This document shows, piece by piece, positions 55,760 through 64,000 of a stretch of DNA of 64,000 nt. Each line of letters starts with the position of its first letter. The stretch's first letter is position 1. The position numbers were made by a program, and so were the translations under genes. This DNA comes from Albugo candida (lineage: Eukaryota > Oomycota > Peronosporomycetes > Albuginales > Albuginaceae): assembly GCA_905220665.1 (NCBI GenBank), contig CAJNAR010000152.1, positions 434,001 through 498,000 of the forward strand, written 5' to 3'. The notes beneath the pieces were generated by a model. That model ran no database searches. It was not told the DNA's origin and saw only the letters and a list, made by a program, of their open reading frames with translations.

Positions 55760-57380
55760 AGACACATTAACGATTAAAAATTGAGCAAAGCCTACGTTTA
55801 GACCTTGACAGTAAAATACAGCGGAAGCGCTGTGAGGTTTATCCCGCATATTTAACAAGATTGAGCAGAAAGAAGATGAAGGCTAAATATTCAAATCTGT
55901 ATAAATTATGTATGTGTCAAGGATATTGACAAGCCAGCGTTGCAAAATATCTCACGGCAATCCTCCAAAGGATTGATCGTATCAGCTCCATAATCACAGC
56001 CTGCAGCCCCAAGTATACCCGATCTGAGCGCATTGCGAATGTGTCCGGAGAGCGCACTCGTATCCTCCACGATAGCTTGGCTTGTCTGAACTACAATCAC
56101 CCACCGCTTGGCTCCCTGCGCCCGGGCAACTGAATCCAGCTGGCATGATGCCTGAGCCGGAGCATACAGGGCCTTGTACGCAATATGTAGCATCTCCTTG
56201 AACACTGACAGGTGTGCATCCAAAATCGAATCCAAATCCGAGTCCTTGATTAGGATAGCCAGAGTAAGGGTTGAAGGCGCCACCGAACGGTGATGGCAAA
56301 TAACGATTTTGTGGTACTGGTGGCTGACCGAATGGATTGTATTGCCCATAGATAGACGGAGTTGCTATAGGGGACCGTATAGGTGATACGGGATACTGAT
56401 TGTTGAGTCCATACCCACTACCATATGGATATGATCCAAAAGAATTCGCCATGTAGGGAGGCAGCATGTTTGGTGCTCCATATGGTGCAATTCCACTGAA
56501 TTCAGCATTACTGTTGGGTTCGGAGGTCATTTCTTCCGATTCCTTTGCCGGTGGCTGCGTTCCTTCGCCTTCGACGACGCAAAATAGCATGGCTGCTGTT
56601 GCGCTGAGGCATAATATCCGACGAATGTCCATTGCAATAGCTTTAGATATGAGTAGATTGAATTATGAAGTTACTTTGGAGTAGCGCAAACTAATTTTAT
56701 CAAAGATCAAGATTGTCTGTTTGTCGTACAATGTGACATCTACCTCCCATCTGTACGAATGGATGACAATTGCGTACCAGTACCATCCACAATTCAATGA
56801 TTCGAACACATTTTATCTTTACATGCTCGAATATACGACATAAAGTGTGCGATTGTAACAAATGGCATCAGGAATCCGGTAGTCGAGAATTTGAATCTAT
56901 ACGACTGTATTCGACAGCTACGAAACATCAAATACCACATGAATTGTTTTGCGTTTTCATAATTGAGATATTCTGAGTAATATGGCGGGTTATTTCACCT
57001 CATACGATAAGAGTCGATTAAATGTGAGATCTTCTGTCACAATATGACGCACAGCTCATGTTTCATTTGATTGTGGTGCTGTCGCCACGTCAACTTAATT
57101 CCAGCTTTTAGTCGTTGTACAAGGGCTCGTTCATCGAGTACAATGGCAAGGCATGACGCATCAGGAATTCTGAACAACTTGTACTGGACAGCGTCTATGG
57201 GATGAGCCAGGTAGAAATAAGGAGGTTATTGACAAGCGTTTCACACCATGTAATATCTCAAATCGACGCCTAGCTGACGCACGGTATATTTGAATTGTGG
57301 GTGTCAGTCTTCTCAATAAGTCAAGCAGTTCAATTCGAATTCGACACCACAATTAGTAATGAATTCACATCAGTCAGAAT
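55760..57380. repeat. Tandem duplication, unit A
   Basis: Homologous to 58085-59700 in direct orientation, offset about 2,324 bp. The central 0.73 kb (55906-56632) is almost identical between units. Identity falls away on both sides, with small indels near 56815 and many substitutions beyond 56900. About 700 bp of unrelated sequence separates the units. Confidence 0.85.
55994..56632 (-). CDS. Small secreted eight-cysteine protein, copy A
   Basis: 212 residues, single exon, ATG 56632. Signal peptide MDIRRILCLSATAAMLFCVVEG. The middle (about 30-135) is low-complexity Pro/Tyr/Gly/Asn-rich (YPYGSGYGLNNQYPVSP), flexible and extended. The C-terminal 75 residues hold eight cysteines with spacing 11-5-11-10-12-7-8, ending TWGC. 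They probably form four disulfides (inference). The order C-P, D-C, PSY, C...C, WGC recalls a cysteine module I associate with oomycete secreted proteins, but I cannot confirm it here. It has no RxLR or LxLFLAK motif. Possible roles: apoplastic effector or cell-wall protein. An overlapping 147-codon frame (55906-56349) on the same strand is considered a shadow. Confidence 0.75.
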   Translation of the reverse strand: MDIRRILCLSATAAMLFCVVEGEGTQPPAKESEEMTSEPNSNAEFSGIAPYGAPNMLPPYMANSFGSYPYGSGYGLNNQYPVSPIRSPIATPSIYGQYNPFGQPPVPQNRYLPSPFGGAFNPYSGYPNQGLGFGFDFGCTPVSVQGDATYCVQGPVCSGSGIMPAGFSCPGAGSQAVGDCSSDKPSYRGGYECALRTHSQCAQIGYTWGCRL

Positions 57381-58084
57381 TAAAACTTACAATGTGTTTG
57401 GCATGAATAGTACCATGATCAGATATAGCAGTATAACTTGAAAGGAAAATCTAGCCATCAACACGTCAAGGCTAGCTGAACAGAAATATTGTAATACTAC
57501 GAAGCCGGTATAAGTATCTAAGCATTAGCCGTCTGATATCAGTATCGTGGGCATCTAGACATGCAGTGAGCTCGAGCCATTATCAGCTATGTAGTATTCC
57601 CTATTCTGCAATGAGTGAGATCAAGCGATAGCACATACAATGTGTGCAAATGAAATATCCTTTGGAATGTTTATGAAGATTTACAGCGTCTCTCATTGAA
57701 AGGTTTCTTCACACAAGAAAAACTGAAAATGTTAATTTTTGCCTACCACGTAACATAAATGTTCCTACCTCGATTCGGGCTTAACCGTACTCTACTCGTC
57801 GTGGAATTTCTATCACTTGACGTATGAATTCGACGACGAGGCACATGAACGTTTTCTATAACCTGGACTTACGCTTTGATTGAAGGAAGGCTAAACAAAC
57901 TTCTGCTATCATATCACGCTAATGGCCAATGCTTACTTATAGACAGCAATGATTGCTGTTGAACGCATGTGAAGCATTTCAATCGTTCATTTATCCGATT
58001 AGCTTCAATCATCCACCTTTCGGCAGATACTCGCACATTATACCTCAGTCGTGTCCTCATCAACAAGATAAACAATATTAAACA

Positions 58085-59700
58085 CAAGCACATTAGCGAT
58101 TGTGAAGCAGGAAAGGCTACGTGTAGACTTTGACAGTAGGATACAGTGAAGTGCTGTGAGGTTTATCCTGCATATACAACAAGATTGAGCAGAAAGAAGA
58201 TGAAGGCTAAATATTCAAATCTGTATAAATTATGTATGTGTCAAGGATATTGACAAGCCAGCGTTGCAAAATATCTCACGGCAATCCTCCAAAGGATTGA
58301 TCGTATCAGCTCCATAATCACAGCCTGCAGCCCCAAGTATACCCGATCTGAGCGCATTGCGAATGTGTCCGGAGAGCGCACTCGTATCCTCCACGATAGC
58401 TTGGCTTGTCTGAACTACAATCACCCACCGCTTGGCTCCCTGCGCCCGGGCAACTGAATCCAGCTGGCATGATGCCTGAGCCGGAGCATACAGGGCCTTG
58501 TACGCAATATGTAGCATCTCCTTGAACACTGACAGGTGTGCATCCAAAATCGAATCCAAATCCGAGTCCTTGATTAGGATAGCCAGAGTAAGGGTTGAAG
58601 GCGCCACCGAACGGTGATGGCAAATAACGATTTTGTGGTACTGGTGGCTGACCGAATGGATTGTATTGCCCATAGATAGACGGAGTTGCTATAGGGGACC
58701 GTATAGGTGATACGGGATACTGATTGTTGAGTCCATACCCACTACCATATGGATATGATCCAAAAGAATTCGCCATGTAGGGAGGCAGCATGTTTGGTGC
58801 TCCATATGGTGCAATTCCACTGAATTCAGCATTACTGTTGGGTTCGGAGGTCATTTCTTCCGATTCCTTTGCCGGTGGCTGCGTTTCTCCACCTTCGACG
58901 ACGCAAAATAGCATGGCTGCTGTTGCGCTGAGGCATAATATCCGACGAATGTCCATTGCAATAGCTTTAGATATGAGTAGATTGAATTATGAAGTTACTT
59001 TGGAGTAGCGCAAACTAATTTTATCAAAGATCAAGATTGTCTGTTTGTCGTACAATGTGACATCTACCTCCCATCTGTACGAATGGATGACAATTGCGTA
59101 CCAGTACCATCCACAATTCAATGATTCGAACACATTTTATCTTTACATGCTCGATGATACGACATAAAGTGTGCGATTGTAACAAATGGCATCAGGAATC
59201 CGGTAGTCGAGAATTTGAACATAGAAGATTGTATTTGACTGCTACGAAAAATCAAATACCACATGAATTGTTTTGCGTTTTCAAAATTGAGATATTCTGA
59301 GTAAAATGGCGGGTTATTTCACCTCATCCGATAAGAGTCGATCAAATGTGAGGTCTTCTGTCACAATATGACGCACGACTCATGTTATCATTTGATTGTG
59401 GTGCTGTCGCTACGTCATCTTAATTCCAGCATTTATTCGTAGTACTAGGGTTCGTCTATCGAGTACAATGGCAAGGTATGACCCAGAACGCTCATCAGGT
59501 AGACAGCGTCTCTTGGAGATCCTGAGGCGAAAGATGGCGGTAATGGACAGGAATTTAAACAGTACGATATCTGAAGCGGTCGCTGACATTGTGCGTTGTA
59601 TACAAGTTCGTCCGTGTCAGCCTTCTCAGAGAGTAAAAATTTCATTTCTTCGCCAACCACAATCATAAATGAATTCACATCACTCGGAATGAGCCATTTG
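58085..59700. repeat. Tandem duplication, unit B
   Basis: Direct copy of 55760-57380. The last part (from about 59430) is clearly homologous but much diverged ('gaattcacatca' near the end is shared). A 66-codon + frame here (59468-59668) is broken in unit A. Confidence 0.85.
58318..58956 (-). CDS. Small secreted eight-cysteine protein, copy B
   Basis: Same 212-residue product as copy A. By eye the coding sequences differ only in three clustered bases just after the signal peptide (VVEGGETQ versus VVEGEGTQ). Signal peptide, low-complexity middle and all eight cysteines are intact, so both copies look functional. It shares the upstream flank with copy A, so regulation is probably similar. Confidence 0.75.
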   Translation of the reverse strand: MDIRRILCLSATAAMLFCVVEGGETQPPAKESEEMTSEPNSNAEFSGIAPYGAPNMLPPYMANSFGSYPYGSGYGLNNQYPVSPIRSPIATPSIYGQYNPFGQPPVPQNRYLPSPFGGAFNPYSGYPNQGLGFGFDFGCTPVSVQGDATYCVQGPVCSGSGIMPAGFSCPGAGSQAVGDCSSDKPSYRGGYECALRTHSQCAQIGYTWGCRL

Positions 59701-60758
59701 AATAAGTGTAAGTTGTATAACAGTATGGATCGATAGAAGGCAGCAATTCAATATTTTGTGAAATAAATTTTGCGAGCATGTTAGTGATCAATCGTATATG
59801 TCACGAAAAAGAAGGAAATGTCGTGTTTGCCAGTAGTGGAAGTCGGGGTTCATTCAATTAAAATGCATTGTACTCGCACATTCTTATGTGGTTTTAATCA
59901 TGGAGCCACTGAGATTGCAGCTCAACGCACAAAAATGATCTGAGTGCAGCGACTTTATGAGGCATGAATTACGTGGGCCAGCGTGGTACGCAACTCTTCA
60001 TTTCTCTACGTCGTTTTCATTCGGTCATCCATATATAGAGTTTTAGCAAACCTAAACGGACGACGTGCAAGCTAGTGACCCGATGCATCCATGACGGAAT
60101 ATATTTTCCTAAGACAATGAAACGGGTCAACGCATAAGTGCCAACTACATCTGACTCATCAGCATTCGGTTGGAAAAACGTGAGTTTACGGTTGGAATGT
60201 TGTATGGCTTATGGACACTGAATAAAGGCAAAGAATACATCCGTCAAGATAAGAAATTTCTAGCATTATGTATCCCCATGGTCGTGACCAGGCGACGTCC
60301 GAATGCGCAGTTTGACAGTAAATCGAGGCCTAGTTTTGGATTACTTTACCAGTAAGGAATTTCGGACATAAGAGCGCTCCCACAAACAGAAGGAAGTACA
60401 AGCTCAAACAGTTCACTGCACTGTACTGCGAGGTAAACTAATCGAAATAATATTCTACTCAACACTTGTACTCAGACTGCCATCTCCTATGGAATCGTTT
60501 GAACGCGACTTCGATCGGTGGACATGATATTGCATACAAAGCAAACGTGACAACCGCCCCAAGGACGAAATTTCTATTTTTTTACGCTGATTGGATCTTG
60601 TAAGAGCTCTTCAGCTCTGTCGGTGCTTGACTTTATTCTCCCTTCGACAACTTTTCTTCAACCATTTCGCGTTTTCTCCAGTCCATACTTTGATATGGTG
60701 TAAGCAGCCCTTTATCGATCGGAAAGGCGACGGGATCCAAAATGATTATGAATCTGCA
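59701..60758. other. Gene-poor stretch, nothing identified
   Basis: Short frames only. One at 60170-60355 (+, REFTVGMLYGLWTLNKGKEYIRQDKKFLAL) has some protein-like character but no partner exon or family match. Confidence 0.45.
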
Positions 60759-61577
60759 TCACAAATAGTTGTATTCATTCTGAGTCAAGCCTTTTAAACA
60801 TGCAGCATAGTTCTCCGAGTCCCGACTGAAATATTGCGCACGGATAATCTTAGCCACGTTGATGAATGTTGGCGCAAATTCGAACAAGACATCGCGAAGT
60901 TGTGTAATTGCTATTCCGTCAATTACATGTCCAAAAATTTTTGCATGCAGGGAAGTTTGATGAGTACCAAAGTTAAGCCTGGAACCTTTTCTTGACAATT
61001 TTGCATTAACGAGGTATAACAGTCTCTAGGAATCACATAAGCCTTGTGCTTGCTCATGTATATCTGCGATCGTAGCATATATCATTCTACCTGTTCTCGA
61101 GAGGAGATACCATGTGCTTGAGCTTCCTTCAGCGCTGCATTGCGCAACGGGATCGCATTTCCAAGCTGTAGTAATGTGACTTCCTCGTACTCAACGCCGT
61201 CAACCCAACGACAATGCAGCTATTGAAACGATAATTACATCATAAAGTATCTAGGAGCATCCATCACTGATCAAAAACATACGCGAGCTTTGCTGTGATG
61301 ATACTCCTAAATGCGAAGACATCCGCTTTCTCTCTAGCCGTCAAATGAAAATCAATATGAAACTACGATGTATAAACGAGTAAGAAGACTACACAAAACG
61401 TGTGAGGTTCTGGCCACAAATTCTAGGTATTCATTAGATGTTTTCTGCAATTTTTGCTTACAAGGATTCGGCGGCAAAACAGAGGTAAAACAACGAATGA
61501 TACTTTCTTGGAGAGTTGATTAGCCACATGTTCAAGATGAATGCATTCCCAGCACTGCTTTCATCAGTCGCTATCAT
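60759..61577 (-). CDS. Metaxin-like mitochondrial outer-membrane protein
   Basis: Assembled from minus-strand exons. An uncertain N-terminal part begins at ATG 61577. Then come NEYLEFVARTSH, FHIDFHLTAREKADVFAFRSIITAKLA, LHCRWVDGVEYEEVTLLQLGNAIPL, and after an intron ending GATTCCTAG, RLLYLVNAKLSRKGSRLNFGTH. The final exon has TSLHAKIFGHVIDGIAITQLRDVL and ends NEYNYL at TGA 60759. The KADVFAF, WVD and TSLxAxIFGH signatures and their order match metaxin/Tom37 proteins (GST-like fold), which take part in beta-barrel protein import at the SAM complex. Inferred introns are 37-100 bp, and all recovered exons are free of stops and frameshifts. The N-terminal GST-like part is short or missing, so the gene may be truncated or my first exons are wrong. 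Confidence 0.55.
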
Positions 61578-63026
61578 CTTGGCTCAGTGATTGCTATGCA
61601 CAATGCGAGTCCGTAAGACGCGAAAAAGTGTACAATCGGTCCAGCAATGAAGGAAGGATTCTATTTGAGCTTATAGCCGTTTGCTTTGTCTCGCATGTGA
61701 CTGCCTGTCTGCACTAGCTAGGATACGTGCATGGGGAAATCCGAGGCTCCATGTTTAGGTAATGACGCGCTCGTTTTCATAGACTTATAGAGCGTCGGAT
61801 CTAGTGGCGACTCGGATCCTGCAATTTTCGTATTTGAAAACTCTTCATTCCCTCTGTGATCAAGATAACGTGTGTGCATCGAATTTATCATGATGTGTAT
61901 CAGGTGAGTACATTTCCCATTATCATTCAATGTTGTCATTAACAATGAATCTTTCGAGTCGCAATACTGGAGAGGGTTATAAAGCTGGAGAGTATAAAAG
62001 CCTCTTACTTGCTGACATGAAATAGTTAAACATTTGCTACGGCGTACTTGATACATGGAAACGTGTCTGTAAAGTGTAGGGCCCCCATATAAAAACTAGA
62101 TCCGTGCATCGGCGAAATACAAATAAATCTTTTCCAAGTTTCGATCAGTCCTTGTCGTAGTAAGCACATTGGTTTGGTATTCAGAGCAAAGTACGACAAT
62201 GCGAAAAACGGATTTTTATCTGGATCCTACGAGGCTTTTTGAAAGATACAAAGAGATCAGCATCCTTCGTTGCTTGATTGCAATGAATCTTCATTACATA
62301 CTCGATGCGCACAAAGAATTAGAAAAAAACGTCCTTGTGACAAAAACTTTGCTGAGGAAGAGCGTGTTCTATTGAATGATCGAATTGCTAGTAGAGTGTG
62401 TCGATTCATGGAGCGACTTCATGCGTGTTAAAGTCATGATCTTTCCTACCATCGAGGATTATCACGTGGCTGCATGCCAAAAGCGATCCAGTCACACCCA
62501 TCAACACCTTTGATTCCGAGAATTTATGAAGTGATGTATAACGAGTTGCGCGCTCCTCACTTCGAAAGACATCCACGTTAAGATCACCAAATCATGTTTC
62601 CGAGTGGTCAATACCATGAATTGATCCCGTGAATTCTGCTTGATGCTCGGAGCAGTAGTCTTGATATGTCATGACAGAAAAGTATACTTCTTTCTTATAT
62701 AGATCTGAATGGATGTCTTTTTCGATTGTATATCCTAATATGCGTCTAATTCTCTTGAAACTTCAAAAGGTTCGCCAGTCGCTATCATCTTGCTCACGAT
62801 GATACCGCTGTGTGCATTATCAACCTCATGATGACAAAGAAACTCGTAATTCTTCATCCTTTATAACGAATCATATCCTACCCCGAGCATGTGGCCTTCA
62901 GTATCACAAATCCACAGTGCTCAAACTCTGTCGCATAATCTACGGCGAAATGCAAATCTCTGTAAAGCAAATAGAAATACATTTATGTACACACGCAATC
63001 AGCAACGCCATTATTCGTGGTCCAGG
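61578..63026. other. Gene-poor stretch with a diverged repeat
   Basis: No intact gene. A short + frame at 62199-62375 (DFYLDPTRLFERYKEISILRCLIAMNLHYILDAHKEL) looks like a fossil coding piece. A 17-bp sequence 'cagtcgctatcatcttg' occurs at both about 61565 and 62770. Confidence 0.45.
61640..61805. repeat. Diverged dispersed repeat, copy 2
   Basis: Partner of 1070-1310, same orientation. In both, a 'agtgtacaatc' block is followed about 150-200 bp later by a 'gcgtcggat / cgccggat' block. Neither copy has an intact frame. Confidence 0.45.
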
Positions 63027-64000
63027 ATGTCACGTCTACAGCCTTTCCTCAGAAAAAGTCCAGCATTGATCGGTACGAACCTGCAGCCTGGCAAAAAGTC
63101 GTTGACTCTGTATATCGCCATCAAAGCTGCCAGCGGAATCACTACTATAACAGCCGGCTACCTTTACATCATACATCCCAGCACTGGCGCAGAAGAAGCA
63201 AAATCGGAAGACATCAACTCGGCAGTAGAATTAGGTTCGAGTATGGATCGGTTCGTGTTTTCAATATATGCTAAGCGATGAATATAGAGAAGCAATTAAA
63301 CGAAAAATTAGCGGCGGAATTACTAGCGACACAGCCGAAAGCAGTGGCAAACTGGAAGAAAACACTTCAAGAAGTCGTTCCTGCCATCGTAACCTTAAAG
63401 CTTAATAATCCCAAAGTAAAAGACTCGAATTGTATCGCGTACTCGGCTCAAGGTTCTTGATTGTAGTGGTTTGATACAGAGACGCCGGGAAACGGTTCCG
63501 CCACTGGCTTTGTTGTGGACGCGAATAAAGGAATTATACTAACTAATCGACATGTGGTCGGCGCAGGGCTTGTCGTGCGTAACGTGACCATACTGTACCA
63601 CAACTTATCAAGAAGTTGTAGGACGCAGAAGCCGTTTTCCAAAATAATGAAGAAGTGGTTGTGCGTGCGATGTATCGTGATCCGGTCCATGACTTTGGCT
63701 TCTTTCAATACAATCCACAGGTTCATTCTGATAATAGTAAGAGAGCTTCAAGCTTATATCAAATGACGTCAGGATGTCAAGCATATCGCAGTACCATCAC
63801 TTTCGCTACGACCGGACAAGGCGAGTGTTGGTGTCGATATCCGTGTGGTTGGAAATGATGCTGCAGAAAAGTTGGCGATTGCTAGCGGTACTTTGGCAAG
63901 GCTGGATCGAGATGCACCAGACTATGGGTGCAACAGCTACAATGACTTTAACACCTTTTACTATCAAGCATCTTCAGGTGAACGAGAATGCTTTCAAATA
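63027..64000 (+). CDS. Nma111/HtrA-like serine protease (5' part)
   Basis: Partial: the gene runs off the right edge. Exons: 63027-63240, 63288-63415, 63467-63574, 63622-63720, 63773-63977, next donor GTGAAC. Seen: [30 protein letters not shown] with the catalytic His; [21 protein letters not shown] with the catalytic Asp; [33 protein letters not shown] and [11 protein letters not shown]. The nucleophile Ser (GSSGSP in the family) would follow outside the window. The [10 protein letters not shown] and DFNTFYYQA signatures are those of the large Nma111/Ynm3 branch (tandem protease-PDZ halves) rather than bacterial DegP. The N-terminus is unusual: a basic leader ([15 protein letters not shown]) and a hydrophobic segment ([22 protein letters not shown]) suggest mitochondrial or membrane targeting. 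All four introns (47-52 bp) keep the frame, so the gene is intact as far as seen. Confidence 0.85.

Noticed and set aside
55906..56349. 147-codon frame overlapping the secreted Cys protein (also at 58230-58673)
   Set aside because: It is identical in both copies only because the DNA is nearly identical; the other frame has signal peptide and ordered cysteines, so this is a shadow.
63278..63460. Separate small + ORF before the protease
   Set aside because: It is exon 2 of the Nma111-like gene: splicing at 63240/63288 and 63415/63467 joins it in frame to the conserved domain.

Overview
The window is nuclear DNA of a eukaryote with compact genes and many short introns (mostly 45-80 bp, GT...YAG). 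The best fit is an oomycete (stramenopile). The left edge carries a decayed Crinkler-type effector with an LYLAK box and an HVLVxxP-type box. As recalled, the Y in LYLAK is typical of Albugo/Pythium-type Crinklers. Together with the very small intergenic spaces this makes a white-rust (Albugo-like) genome a reasonable guess, but the species is inference.

Layout. 1-4.8 kb: gene-poor, with the broken Crinkler-like locus and an old repeat. 4.8-49.3 kb: a dense block of housekeeping genes. In order: a Tra2-like SR splicing factor, a Derlin, RNA polymerase II subunit RPB3, a giant Sfi1-repeat protein, a PSTALRE cyclin-dependent kinase (-), tRNA-Ala(UGC), a DCN1-like neddylation factor, a divergent SMC protein, a PH/NTF2-like/AGC kinase (-), two small unknown proteins, an RP9-like zinc-knuckle/SR protein, a long coiled-coil protein (-), an LRR-Sfi1-coiled-coil protein (-), two large secreted paralogues arranged head to head (- and +), an E2 ubiquitin-conjugating enzyme, a TruA-type pseudouridine synthase (-), exocyst SEC8, and a probable mitochondrial ribosomal-type protein. 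49.3-60.7 kb: gene-poor, containing one broken ORF and a tandem duplication of a small secreted eight-cysteine protein, with an older third copy of its flank. 60.7-64 kb: a metaxin-like gene (-) and the 5' part of an Nma111/HtrA-like serine protease that runs off the window.

How it fits together. The dense block shows RNA processing and transcription, cell cycle and spindle pole (CDK, two Sfi1-type proteins, SMC), ubiquitin/NEDD8 conjugation, ER degradation and secretion (Derlin, SEC8). Several convergent pairs have stop codons only 15-105 bp apart. Secreted-protein and effector sequences lie in the gene-poor flanks, except the large secreted pair, which sits inside the dense block. The most novel-looking content is that pair, the duplicated cysteine-rich secreted protein, and the SMC that does not sit cleanly in a known class.

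Exon joins were worked out by eye from reading frame, GT/AG sites and protein-family expectation. Boundaries are given where I could place them.
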